From contig DBTY01000039.1 in the NCBI GenBank assembly GCA_002307295.1, forward strand, positions 1 through 64,000: DNA of 64,000 nt, written 5' to 3'. Shown one piece after another: positions 51,046 to 59,865 of this stretch. The position numbers and the translations under genes are program-made. This DNA comes from Ignavibacteriales bacterium UBA1304. GTDB lineage: Bacteria > Bacteroidota > Ignavibacteria > Ignavibacteriales > Ignavibacteriaceae. Below the pieces are notes generated by a model. It had not been told where the DNA came from. It did no database searches and saw only the letters and a list, made by a program, of their open reading frames with translations. The number at the start of each line of letters is the position of its first letter. Position 1 is the first letter of the stretch.

Positions 51046-53346
51046 TTATTTCATTTTATTCGTCGTATTGTACTTAGCGTTTCTTGAGTCCTTTATTACG
51101 CCTTTCCAATTTAATCCAAATCCAAAATCATAACTGTTGCCGTCAGAATCTTTGTAGCATTCCATATCAAACGGCGCGTCTTCCATTTGCTTTTCCACGG
51201 TTGACATATTTGCGGGCATTTGAACCGGGAGCAAGCCGGAAGGTTCATATTTGCCGGAAATAATATCAAAGGCCGTCTGGTCAAGCGCTCCAAAATGTAC
51301 TATTAATCCTTCAATTGCAGATTCAAATTCGCCCATTACCATTGGTTTTGAAGCCTTAACGACGACTATTACAGGCTTATCTTTCATCATTTCCTTCGTA
51401 TCTAAAATAGAACGCAAATCCATTGTATTTGAAGCTGTTACAGATTTACCTTTATAAGATCTGTTTGTTATAAGAGGATCTATAACCGGGTCTCCGGCTG
51501 CGATGCTGTGTTCTCTGGCGTCGGTAGCAATGTAAGTTGAATACTGTAACGTAATTGGCACATATCCGTTTCCTCCAGATTTCCGGTCTTTATAATCATA
51601 GCCTCCGTCTGCGCTATAAGGGCTTGTAACAAAAACTATTGCAAAATCCGCCTTTGAAGGATCGTCAGTTACGCGATAATATTTTTTTAATATTTGAAGA
51701 TCGACAGGATAATCAAACCGGGGCTGAGAAAGCTGTCCGCTCCAAACGTCCTTTACTGCCGGGTAATATATTTTGGGGACGTAGACAACTTTATCCTTTG
51801 AAACCGGCATAACATTATTTTTATTCTTAAGCATTATTACCGACTTTACCAGGGCGTCATATCCGGCTTTCATAAATTCCGGATTGCCGACAATTTTTCT
51901 GCTTTCTTCCGGCTCGAGATATGGATTTTCAAACAATCCCAGACGGAAAATATTTAATAAAAGTCGAACAGCCGACGATTCAAACCGCGCCCGCATAAAT
52001 TCCTCTCCATGCTCTTTAACTCCAATCTGATAAGCTTCAAGCACAGGTTTAATATCATTATTCCCGCCAAATTGATCTACTCCGGCCATAAGCGCCTTAT
52101 AATGGCGTTCGGCTTCCGATAATTTTTCTACTCCCCATGGTTTACCTGCCGTTATATCTGGTCTTGAGCCTTCGTTGTGAGTAATTATCCAATCAGTGCA
52201 AACAACTCCGTCATAATTGTATTTATTACGTAAAAGGTCGGTGATAATGTATTTGCTAAATGAATTACCGACGTTTTGACCAGAAGGATCGCAGTCAAAA
52301 GAAACTGTGTAATATGGCATTACTGCTGAAGCCTGGCGGGTTTTACCCTCAAGCTTGAAAGCTCCTTCGGTAAAAGGATAGATTTGAGTTGCAAAATTAT
52401 TGCCAGGGTAGACGGCAAATTTTCCATAAGCCCAGTGAGCGTCGCGGCCGCTTTCTACCGGACTGCCGCCTGGCCAGTGTTTTACCATTGCGTTAACGCT
52501 TTTATAGCCCCATCCGTCTTTTATCTCATCTTTAGCAAAAGAAGTCTGGAACCCATCTATATATGCTTTGGTCATATCGGCGTCCAATAATGGGTTTTCT
52601 CCAAAAGTCATATGGATTCTGTACCATCTAGGCTCCGTTCCTAAATCTGCCTGCGGAGAGAGGGCCGTAGTAATTCCAAGAGCTCTGTATTCTTTTGCGG
52701 CAATAGTGGCGAAGTTTTTTACTATATCGGGATCAAACGTTGCAGCCATGGCAAGACCATCCGGCCAAATTGAAATTTCGCCCCCCGCGCCTGCGTCAAA
52801 TTCAGCATTTGAAGCGGCCTTATTCCTTGGATCGGAGCTATTATTTGCCGGAATACCCATGCCAAGCCCTTCGACATAAGCCTGAATATTGTTGCTCCAT
52901 CGCGCGGCTGTTTCTGCGTTTTTTACTTTTGTAACAAGTATATGCCGTAGATTATCATTCTTTAAGAACTTTTTTTGTTCATCATTAATATCAGCCGCTG
53001 GAACAGGCTGGTGACTGCTATATAGCATTAATCCTGCAATTTGTTCAATTGTCATTTTTGAAGCTAAATCTTTTGCTCTAACTTTGGGGTCAATACGCCA
53101 ATCCTCATAAACGTCAAGTTTCCCATCTTTATTCAGATCTTTAAATTTTAAACCGTCGATAGTAAGTATTTTAACCCCCGATTTGGGCGAATAACCTAAA
53201 GTCGGACCATTTGCGTTTTTTTCAAGAATAAAAGGAGAATCTGGCGGCTGAATCTTGTTGTTTGCTTCCTGTCCCCAAACTGTAGTTAGTCCGAATAATA
53301 AATTAATAATTATTCGGCTCTTTTTTAAATGGGTTACAAATTTCAT
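51046..53346 (-). CDS. Exported GH3 beta-glucosidase-like enzyme
   Basis: A 766-aa glycoside hydrolase family 3 protein. The signal sequence ends at VWGQ (about residue 25). DLASKMTIEQIAGLML, NAMVKHWPGGSPVESGRDAH and the nucleophile region DGVVCTDWIITHNEG (about 380) define the first barrel, and ALVKSVIMLKNKNNVMPVSK starts the second alpha/beta domain. No sorting tail is present, so it is likely periplasmic or outer-membrane. An insertion-rich loop (RNKAASNAEFDAGAGGEISIWPDGLAMAAT region) matches a GH3 subgroup seen in Bacteroidota. Substrate unknown. Confidence 0.88.
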   Translation of the reverse strand: MKFVTHLKKSRIIINLLFGLTTVWGQEANNKIQPPDSPFILEKNANGPTLGYSPKSGVKILTIDGLKFKDLNKDGKLDVYEDWRIDPKVRAKDLASKMTIEQIAGLMLYSSHQPVPAADINDEQKKFLKNDNLRHILVTKVKNAETAARWSNNIQAYVEGLGMGIPANNSSDPRNKAASNAEFDAGAGGEISIWPDGLAMAATFDPDIVKNFATIAAKEYRALGITTALSPQADLGTEPRWYRIHMTFGENPLLDADMTKAYIDGFQTSFAKDEIKDGWGYKSVNAMVKHWPGGSPVESGRDAHWAYGKFAVYPGNNFATQIYPFTEGAFKLEGKTRQASAVMPYYTVSFDCDPSGQNVGNSFSKYIITDLLRNKYNYDGVVCTDWIITHNEGSRPDITAGKPWGVEKLSEAERHYKALMAGVDQFGGNNDIKPVLEAYQIGVKEHGEEFMRARFESSAVRLLLNIFRLGLFENPYLEPEESRKIVGNPEFMKAGYDALVKSVIMLKNKNNVMPVSKDKVVYVPKIYYPAVKDVWSGQLSQPRFDYPVDLQILKKYYRVTDDPSKADFAIVFVTSPYSADGGYDYKDRKSGGNGYVPITLQYSTYIATDAREHSIAAGDPVIDPLITNRSYKGKSVTASNTMDLRSILDTKEMMKDKPVIVVVKASKPMVMGEFESAIEGLIVHFGALDQTAFDIISGKYEPSGLLPVQMPANMSTVEKQMEDAPFDMECYKDSDGNSYDFGFGLNWKGVIKDSRNAKYNTTNKMK

Positions 53347-53662
53347 TACTTTAAGAATCCTTTGTTATTTTAATTAAAATTAGCAATAATTGTTTCTTGA
53401 GCGGGCTATTAAGTAAACAGATATATTATTTAATATTAATAAACTTAAATAAAAAAGATATAAATACCAATTACATGGCAATCCCATTGCTAAAAAGCGG
53501 TTTACGCTTACACGCAAGCGCCAAATGGAACTATCTGCGGAAAATATACAGAAAGATTCGGTCGTTTTTTTTATAAAATTCAGTTGTAAAAAATAGACTT
53601 ATATACTTATTTTTTATTAAATTAATGGTAAATTTTAGTATGTTAAGTTAAACGAATTAAAA
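53347..53662. other. Divergent intergenic region, no features seen
   Basis: A 316-base, very AT-rich gap between divergent GH3 and fcl genes that must hold promoters for both. No repeat, RNA or strong dyad was seen. Confidence 0.7.
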
Positions 53663-54640
53663 ATGGGAAAAATGGAAACCTCTGAAAACATAAAAAATAA
53701 AAAAATCTTCATCGCCGGACATAAAGGGATGGTCGGTTCGGCTATACACAGAGACCTTTTATCCAAGGGATTTACTAATTTTATATCCAGACCTAAAAGC
53801 GAACTTAATCTGATACGACAGGCTGACGTTGAAAAATTCTTTGAACAGGAAAAACCGGATTATGTAATTGTAGCTTCTGCAAAAGTAGGAGGCATTTTAG
53901 CAAACAACACATACCGGGCGCAGTTTATTTACGAAAATCTTTTAATCGAATCTAATATCATTCACTCGGCGCATCAAAACGGGACGGAAAAACTAATTTT
54001 TCTTGGCAGTTCATGCATATACCCAAAATTAGCTTCTCAGCCAATGAAAGAAGAAGCCCTTTTAACAGGCTCGCTTGAGGCTACAAACGAACCTTATGCA
54101 ATTGCAAAAATTGCAGGCATCAAACTTTGCGAAAGTTACTACAGGCAATATGGCAGTAACTTTTTTAGCGTTATGCCTACAAACCTTTACGGACCGTTTG
54201 ATAATTACAATCTTGATACTTCTCATGTAATGCCGGCGCTAATACGCAAATATCACGAAGCTAAAGTTTCAGGAAGCAAAACAGTTACTAACTGGGGAAC
54301 CGGTTCTCCTAAAAGAGAGTTCTTATATGTTGAAGACCTTGCAGATGCAGTCAGCTTTCTGCTAATTAACGCTAACGCTAAAGATATTTACGAGTCGGGC
54401 ATAACCCACATAAACATTGGAACTGGAGAAGATTTAACAATTGGCGAACTGGCTTTGATTGTAGCTAAAGTTATAGGCTATGAAGGAAGCACAGTTTATG
54501 ATCCATCTAAACCGGACGGAACTCCGCGTAAACTTATGGATATTTCCAGGCTTCATAACCTCGGCTGGAAACATAAAACCGGGCTGGAAGAAGGAATTAA
54601 AAAAGCTTACGATTGGTTTCTAAAAAACGTTAATAATTAA
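53663..54640 (+). CDS. fcl: GDP-L-fucose synthase
   Basis: A 325-aa SDR that epimerises and reduces GDP-4-keto-6-deoxymannose to GDP-L-fucose. IFIAGHKGMVGSAIHRDL is the NADP site; SSCIYPK and YAIAKIAGIKLCESYYRQYG hold the Ser-Tyr-Lys set; PTNLYGPFDNYN is a family signature. It lies 30 bases before gmd, giving the classical two-step GDP-fucose unit. Two ATGs (residues 1 and 4) are possible starts. Confidence 0.93.
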   Translation: MGKMETSENIKNKKIFIAGHKGMVGSAIHRDLLSKGFTNFISRPKSELNLIRQADVEKFFEQEKPDYVIVASAKVGGILANNTYRAQFIYENLLIESNIIHSAHQNGTEKLIFLGSSCIYPKLASQPMKEEALLTGSLEATNEPYAIAKIAGIKLCESYYRQYGSNFFSVMPTNLYGPFDNYNLDTSHVMPALIRKYHEAKVSGSKTVTNWGTGSPKREFLYVEDLADAVSFLLINANAKDIYESGITHINIGTGEDLTIGELALIVAKVIGYEGSTVYDPSKPDGTPRKLMDISRLHNLGWKHKTGLEEGIKKAYDWFLKNVNN

Positions 54641-54670
54641 TAATTCTTAAATTAATTACATGAGCATAAA

Positions 54671-55780
54671 ATGAAAAAAGCGCTTATAACCGGAATAACC
54701 GGACAAGATGGGAGTTACTTAGCTGAGATATTATTAGACAAAGGATACGAAGTTCATGGAATAATCAGAAGAAGCAGTTCCTTTAATACTGGAAGAATTG
54801 ATCATCTTTTTAACAATCCTGATATTTCAGGGAAGACATTTTTTCTCCACTATGGCGATTTGGTAGACGCAAGTAATCTTAACCGTTTGCTTGAAAAAAT
54901 TGAACCGGACGAAATATATAACCTTGCAGCTCAAAGCCATGTTAAGGTTTCGTTTGAAGTGCCGGATTATACCGGACAGGTAGACGCATTGGGAACGTTA
55001 AGATTTTTAGATACAATACGCGAAGTAGGACTGAAAAAAGTTAAATTTTATCAGGCTTCTACAAGCGAACTTTTTGGCAAAGTGCAGGAGATTCCACAAT
55101 CGGAAACTACTCCGTTTTATCCCCGCTCCCCTTATGGAGTTGCAAAGCTTTACGGATATTGGATAATTGTAAACTATCGCGAGGCATACGATCTTTTTGC
55201 ATGCAACGGAATTTTGTTTAATCACGAGTCGCCACGTAGAGGCGAAACGTTTGTTACCCGTAAAATTACAAGAGCTGCCGGGCGTATTGCTTGCGCTTTG
55301 CAGGAGAAACTTGTTCTGGGCAACATCGATTCCAAACGCGACTGGGGCTTTGCTCCTGAATACTGCGAAGGCATGTGGAAAATGCTTCAGAGTGAAAAGG
55401 CCGACGATTTTGTTTTAGCTACCGGCGAAACTCATACTGTAAGGGAATTCATTGAACTATCCTTCAAAGAAGTAGGAATTGAAATTGAATGGAAAGGGAA
55501 AGCAGAAAATGAAATAGGCGTTATAAGCGGTTTACACGAAATTCCTGGCAAGATAGCTTCTTCGCAGAATATCACAATTCCGGGCGAACATCTTAAGTTA
55601 GGCGATACAATAATTGAAATATCGCCGGCATATTATCGCCCTACCGAAGTTGAACTTCTTATTGGAAATCCGGCTAAGGCTGAAAGAGTTTTGGGCTGGA
55701 AAGCGCAGACTAAATTTGAGGATTTAGTTAAATTAATGACCCGTTCTGATCTTGAGAAGGTGCTATTAAGAGGATTTTAA
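54671..55780 (+). CDS. gmd: GDP-mannose 4,6-dehydratase
   Basis: A 369-aa enzyme that makes GDP-4-keto-6-deoxy-D-mannose. ITGITGQDGSYLAEILL, the NADP-contact RRSSSFNTGRIDHL (residues 33-46), catalytic Thr131/Glu133 (STSELFG) and Tyr155/Lys159 (YGVAK), and RDWGFAPEY are all present; length is that of true GMD. The product feeds fcl upstream. The shorter paralogue at 23296-24255 lacks the RRSSSFNTGR segment. Confidence 0.95.
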   Translation: MKKALITGITGQDGSYLAEILLDKGYEVHGIIRRSSSFNTGRIDHLFNNPDISGKTFFLHYGDLVDASNLNRLLEKIEPDEIYNLAAQSHVKVSFEVPDYTGQVDALGTLRFLDTIREVGLKKVKFYQASTSELFGKVQEIPQSETTPFYPRSPYGVAKLYGYWIIVNYREAYDLFACNGILFNHESPRRGETFVTRKITRAAGRIACALQEKLVLGNIDSKRDWGFAPEYCEGMWKMLQSEKADDFVLATGETHTVREFIELSFKEVGIEIEWKGKAENEIGVISGLHEIPGKIASSQNITIPGEHLKLGDTIIEISPAYYRPTEVELLIGNPAKAERVLGWKAQTKFEDLVKLMTRSDLEKVLLRGF

Positions 55781-55823
55781 TTTATTGAGAATATAAATAT
55801 TCAACATTAAAGGAAGAAATCTT

Positions 55824-56024
55824 ATGGTAAAAAATATCGGTTCTCTCGATAAAAGCGTTCGAATTGCTGTCGGTCTTGCTCTTTTGGTGATGATTTTTGT
55901 GCTCGACACTCCGAACAGGTGGTACGGTTTAATTGGCATTCTCCCGATTGCTACGGCCTTTATGAACTATTGCCCTCTGTATACGCTGTTAAAAACAAAT
56001 ACTCTTGAGGTAAAACACAAGTAG
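55824..56024 (+). CDS. DUF2892 inner-membrane protein
   Basis: A 66-aa protein with two membrane helices: IGSLDKSVRIAVGLALLVMIFVL and YGLIGILPIATAFMNYCPLYTLL. The start MVKNIGSLD, the DK-x-x-R and the NYCPLY motif are the DUF2892/YgaP C-domain pattern. Function unknown. A hairpin follows at 56086-56113. Confidence 0.9.
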   Translation: MVKNIGSLDKSVRIAVGLALLVMIFVLDTPNRWYGLIGILPIATAFMNYCPLYTLLKTNTLEVKHK

Positions 56025-56085
56025 CCGTTTTTATCAGTTATATTTTTATTCTGTTTTTTGTTCCTTTGTAAAGAAAAAATCTTTC

Positions 56086-56113
56086 TGGTCTCAGGCTCCA
56101 TAACCTGAGACCA
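56086..56113 (+). terminator. Terminator-like hairpin after the DUF2892 gene
   Basis: TGGTCTCAGG (56086-56095) pairs perfectly with CCTGAGACCA (56104-56113) around an 8-base loop; only a weak T-run follows. Confidence 0.6.
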
Positions 56114-56287
56114 ATTCTATTCTGCAGTGGGCTTGTTCGTTTTCTATCCTTTCTTCTGGTTTTATTCTGTATTCGATTTATCTTTGTTATAACTATTTAA
56201 CTCTTTAATTTTAAAGGTTAAAATGTAGTTTACTTTTAAACAATTTTTTTCCGTGTTGAGATTTAAAAAGTACTTGAGGGCAAAATA

Positions 56288-57766
56288 ATGCAATCTAATT
56301 TGACTCTATATGAAATTAATACCCGCGTTTGGATAAGAGATTTTGATACTCCTGAAAAAAAAGCAAAATTAGCCGACGTTCCAAATGATTATTGGACTAG
56401 TCTGGCCGCTAAAGGAGTAAACCTGGTATGGTTGATGGGTATATGGAAAACCTGTGATTCTGTGATAGAAGAATGTTGTTTTCAGGAAGGGCTAGTATCG
56501 TCTTACAAAAAGGCGCTTAAGGATTTTACCAAAAAAGATGTTATCGGCTCTCCTTATGCAATAGACGAGTATGTCATTAACCCGGCGCTTGGAAGCGCTA
56601 AAGATTTGATTCAGCTAAAAAAGAAACTGAATTCTTTTGGATTAAAATTGATACTCGATTTTATTCCAAACCACTTTAGCAGCGGTTCGGTGATGATAGA
56701 AAGGCATCCTGATATTTTTATTGAGGCCGACGAGGAATATTATAATAATAACCATCATACCTTTTTTTCACCGGAAGCCTGGCAGAGTAAGTATTTTGCT
56801 CATGGTCGCGATCCTTTCTTCCCCGCCTGGACAGATACAATCCAAATAAATTATTTTAGCCAGACCGCGCGCGATTATATGAGCCAAATTCTTCTTGACT
56901 TGCCGCAATACTGCGACGGCATACGCTGTGATATGGCTATGCTTGTTTTGAATAACGTCTTCCATAATACATGGATTGGGCTGTTGAATAATTACGGATT
57001 CCAGAAACCTAATGACGAGTTCTGGGATTTTGCAATTAAAGCCGTAAAAAATAAATTCCCAGATTTTACTTTTATCGCGGAAACTTATTGGGATCTTGAG
57101 TGGGAGCTTCAGCAGCTTGGGTTCGATTTTACTTATGATAAAAGACTTACAGACAGGCTTCAGGACGCTCCGGTTTTTTCAATTAAGGATCACCTTAGGG
57201 CTGAAACGGATTTTCAGCAAAAGTCCGTAAGATTCCTTGAAAATCACGATGAAGAAAGAGCTATCTCTTCCTTTGGAAAACAAAGATCAATGGCGGCGGC
57301 GGTAATTATTAGCACAATTCAGGGACTGAGGTTCTATCAGGATGGTCAGTTTGAAGGGAAAAAAGTAAAACTGCCTGTGCAGCTGGGGCGCGCGCCTAAA
57401 GAAAAACCAATCCCGGAAATTGAAGCGTTTTACAATAAATTGTTAGAAATTACAAAAGCCGATATTTTCCGGTTTGGCAGCTGGCAGCTTATTCAGCCTG
57501 AGCCTTCGTTTGAAGGGAATAATTCGTATGAGAACTTCCTTGTTTGGCTGTGGACTTACAAAACAGAGAACAGACTAGTGGTTGTTAACTATTCTGACGA
57601 CGTTTCGCAATGCAGAATTAAATTGGACGTATCCGGTTTTGGTAGTATTGTTAAAATGACCGACCTTCTTCAGGATGAAGAATATGTGCGCTTGACTTCG
57701 GAAGTATATCACGCTGGATTGTATGTAGAACTAAAACCTTGTCACAGCCATATTATTGCCTATTAA
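56288..57766 (+). CDS. GH13 alpha-amylase family enzyme
   Basis: A 492-aa cytoplasmic (no signal sequence) glycoside hydrolase family 13 protein. LILDFIPNHFS is conserved region I; DGIRCDMAML holds the nucleophile (Asp215); FIAETYWD gives the acid/base Glu (about 265), and FLENHDEERA the third carboxylate (Asp321). A C-terminal beta domain ends at HSHIIAY. Substrate may be glycogen-like or trehalose-like sugars; the subfamily is not decided. Single gene. Confidence 0.9.
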   Translation: MQSNLTLYEINTRVWIRDFDTPEKKAKLADVPNDYWTSLAAKGVNLVWLMGIWKTCDSVIEECCFQEGLVSSYKKALKDFTKKDVIGSPYAIDEYVINPALGSAKDLIQLKKKLNSFGLKLILDFIPNHFSSGSVMIERHPDIFIEADEEYYNNNHHTFFSPEAWQSKYFAHGRDPFFPAWTDTIQINYFSQTARDYMSQILLDLPQYCDGIRCDMAMLVLNNVFHNTWIGLLNNYGFQKPNDEFWDFAIKAVKNKFPDFTFIAETYWDLEWELQQLGFDFTYDKRLTDRLQDAPVFSIKDHLRAETDFQQKSVRFLENHDEERAISSFGKQRSMAAAVIISTIQGLRFYQDGQFEGKKVKLPVQLGRAPKEKPIPEIEAFYNKLLEITKADIFRFGSWQLIQPEPSFEGNNSYENFLVWLWTYKTENRLVVVNYSDDVSQCRIKLDVSGFGSIVKMTDLLQDEEYVRLTSEVYHAGLYVELKPCHSHIIAY

Positions 57767-58198
57767 ACATGGCTGATCTGCTAATGTGAACTATTTATAT
57801 AAAACCAGGCGGACGGGCTGAAGGATTTGACTCAATTTGTTTAAATTTATCAGTTCTCTGCAACTACAAGAAGGGTTCTCTACGTTAACGACAAATACAT
57901 TGCCTTTAGCTTCTTTTTTATTTACGTTACTAAAAGCAAAACGACCTTGTATCGTTTTGCTTATTTAACGCAGGGAGAATTAACTGCGCTTTAATTTATG
58001 GGAGTCTGCCTTTATTATCATGGCTAAAGATTAAAGTTTAGGGAGAGTTATATGTTAATAAAATTGCTTGTGTTCCAATATATAAATAGCGACGTCTTTA
58101 TTTGCATAAGCGTAAAAGCTAATTCATTTCAGTATCCCAACTCGGAGTATTAATTTATGAAATTCTTATCTGTTAATAATTAATAAACGAGAATTTTA
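57767..58198. other. Non-coding gap between GH13 and exported-protein genes
   Basis: 432 bases without a convincing gene. It contains one strong hairpin (57934-57962) and otherwise unremarkable AT-rich sequence. Confidence 0.65.
57934..57962. terminator. Candidate terminator hairpin
   Basis: AAGCAAAACGA (57934-57944) pairs with TCGTTTTGCTT (57952-57962) around CCTTGTA; 11 bp perfect, followed by ATTTAA. It lies 168 bases after the GH13 stop. Confidence 0.6.
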
Positions 58199-59014
58199 AT
58201 GAAGACAAAACTAATGGCAGTTTTTTTACTATTGTTAACTAGCCACTGCTTTGCGCAGGATAACGTAAAAGTTGGAAAGCAGAGTAAACTGATAAGTGCA
58301 TTCAAATATTATCAGCGAGCAAAAAAAGAAACGGTCGCAAAAATTGAAAACGACTCGCTTAAAAAAATTGCAACTACTATATATGAAGCTAATATTATAG
58401 AGCCAATCGAATTTAATAAAATCCTTTATGATGATCATCAAAGATGGCTTAAAGATACTGTTATTAATGGAAAAAATAAAAAACCTAAACTCGAACAATA
58501 TCAGATGCTATATGGACAGTTTCTCGACCAAATTAGAAACAAATTCCCAAATTATGTCTATTGGCTTATTAGAATTCCGGTATTTGTTAAAGCTAAAATT
58601 ATAAGTATCACATACGAAAATAAAGTTGCGAAAATTGGAGAAAAAGGGAAAATACCGTATAGAAAATTCGTCGCTACAGCTAAAATTGAAGAAACGCTTC
58701 AAGGAAGCGCATATTTAAACAATCAGACAGAGATAAAATTTTATTATGTCTATTGGGAACATGTCGAACCGGAGCATGATTTTCAAATAGGCGAAACTTA
58801 CTTGTTGCCATTATGGAACCGTGTTATAGAAGATAATCCGCCTCTTGCTATTGCAACCGTATTTGACAACAATGGAGCCAGATTTTTGGCTAAAGATGGA
58901 ATTTTACATGATAATTACAATGCTTTTCAAATGGGCAACGAAATCAACTGGAGCGACTTTGTTAAGAAATTTAATGATAGAGTTTACCGAATAAAAAATA
59001 TTCTGGAGTATTAA
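58199..59014 (+). CDS. Exported protein of unknown function
   Basis: A 271-aa protein with a clean signal sequence (about residues 1-19, cut after CFAQ). Helical first half (residues 25-110), then a beta-rich second half: VFVKAKIISITYENKVAKIG, KFVATAKIEETLQGSAYLNNQTEIKFYYVYWEHVEPEHDFQIGETYLLPL. No family recognised. The beta half has the same order of strands as the neighbour at 59035-59526 (transport of an OB-fold-like module is inference). 20-base gap to that gene, so probably co-transcribed. Confidence 0.7.
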   Translation: MKTKLMAVFLLLLTSHCFAQDNVKVGKQSKLISAFKYYQRAKKETVAKIENDSLKKIATTIYEANIIEPIEFNKILYDDHQRWLKDTVINGKNKKPKLEQYQMLYGQFLDQIRNKFPNYVYWLIRIPVFVKAKIISITYENKVAKIGEKGKIPYRKFVATAKIEETLQGSAYLNNQTEIKFYYVYWEHVEPEHDFQIGETYLLPLWNRVIEDNPPLAIATVFDNNGARFLAKDGILHDNYNAFQMGNEINWSDFVKKFNDRVYRIKNILEY

Positions 59015-59034
59015 TATAGAAAGCCGAAACAATT

Positions 59035-59526
59035 ATGAAAAAACCAGATTATAGCCCCTTAATAGTCATAATATTTGTGTTTGCATTTATAACTCAACTT
59101 TTTAGTCAAGAACCAATGTCAACAGAGAAATTAGTAAAAGAATCAGATGTTATTGCTACTGGCAAAGTTACAAAAATTAAATGCGAATGGAACAGGCCCA
59201 AAGACTTTATTTGGTCTTATGTTACATTAGAAATCCAAAACCAATTAAAAGGTTGTGGGGGAAAAGAATTAATAATAAAAGAAGGCGGCGGAGAACTGGA
59301 CGGAAGGAAATGCGAAGCCTCTTATGCGGATCAATATAAAATTTCTGAACCAGTATTAGTTTTCTTAAAGCGTATGCCTGGCAGTATTTACAGGTTAACT
59401 GAACAGCATAGGAAATACAAAATCGTCGGCGAAAGTGCGGTTAACAATACACGTGGGAAAAAATATACAAAGCAATTCTTAAACGAAATAAAAACCCTTA
59501 TAGAAAAACAAGCTAATAAGAATTGA
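59035..59526 (+). CDS. Exported beta-rich protein of unknown function
   Basis: A 163-aa protein with signal sequence (about 1-24, ending LFSQ). The mature part runs LVKESDVIATGKVTKIKCEW, WSYVTLEIQNQLKG, ELIIKEGGGELDG and YKISEPVLVFLKRMPGSIYRLT. This resembles small OB-fold-like exported domains often found singly in related bacteria; I cannot name the family. Likely forms a unit with the preceding gene. Confidence 0.7.
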   Translation: MKKPDYSPLIVIIFVFAFITQLFSQEPMSTEKLVKESDVIATGKVTKIKCEWNRPKDFIWSYVTLEIQNQLKGCGGKELIIKEGGGELDGRKCEASYADQYKISEPVLVFLKRMPGSIYRLTEQHRKYKIVGESAVNNTRGKKYTKQFLNEIKTLIEKQANKN

Positions 59527-59650
59527 AAATTGGGTAGTATTTCTGAAAAAAATAGAAACTTAAAAACTTTAACCTTAAAGTTACGTGGACCAAGGGCATT
59601 TCAGTTTCTAAATGATATCTTTGTAATTAATAACGCGATATGATAGCACT

Positions 59651-59686
59651 AACCTGCAAGGTATTCGAAGAATACACTTGTAGGTT
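59651..59686 (+). terminator. Hairpin, possible terminator of the exported-protein pair
   Basis: AACCTGCAAGGTATTC and GAATACACTTGTAGGTT pair with one mismatch and one bulge around GAA. No T-run follows, so terminator function is uncertain. Confidence 0.45.
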
Positions 59687-59728
59687 GAAAAGACAGGCTC
59701 CCGCTAATTTTTATAGGTATTTATTTCC

Positions 59729-59773
59729 GACCATTCAAGGGCGCAGAGCGCTAATAGCGCCGCCTTGAAGGTC
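59729..59773. repeat. CCTTGG-arm family repeat
   Basis: GACCATTCAAGG and CCTTGAAGGTC arms with an inner GCGCAGAGCGCTAATAGCGC that itself can fold; relative of the element at 40070-40102. Confidence 0.7.
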
Positions 59774-59805
59774 TCTGCAAAATGCCAAAACGCTTTAAAA
59801 CAAAA

Positions 59806-59839
59806 GTAGAGACGTCCCGATTAATCGGGACGTCTCTAC
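59806..59839 (-). terminator. Perfect 34-bp palindrome, GTAGAGACG family; probable aspS terminator
   Basis: GTAGAGACGTCCCGATT is followed at once by its reverse complement. On the minus strand it is 26 bases after the aspS stop and followed by TTTTGTTTTA. Outer arms match the palindrome at 32559-32586. Confidence 0.8.
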
Positions 59840-59865
59840 AAAAAAAATAAATATTAAAATTATTT

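Larger units (their letters stand above)
59527..59865. other. Convergent spacer with three palindromic elements
   Basis: 339 bases between an exported-protein gene and aspS, holding a bulged hairpin (59651-59686), a CCTTGG-arm repeat (59729-59773) and a perfect palindrome (59806-59839). No gene seen. Confidence 0.8.
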
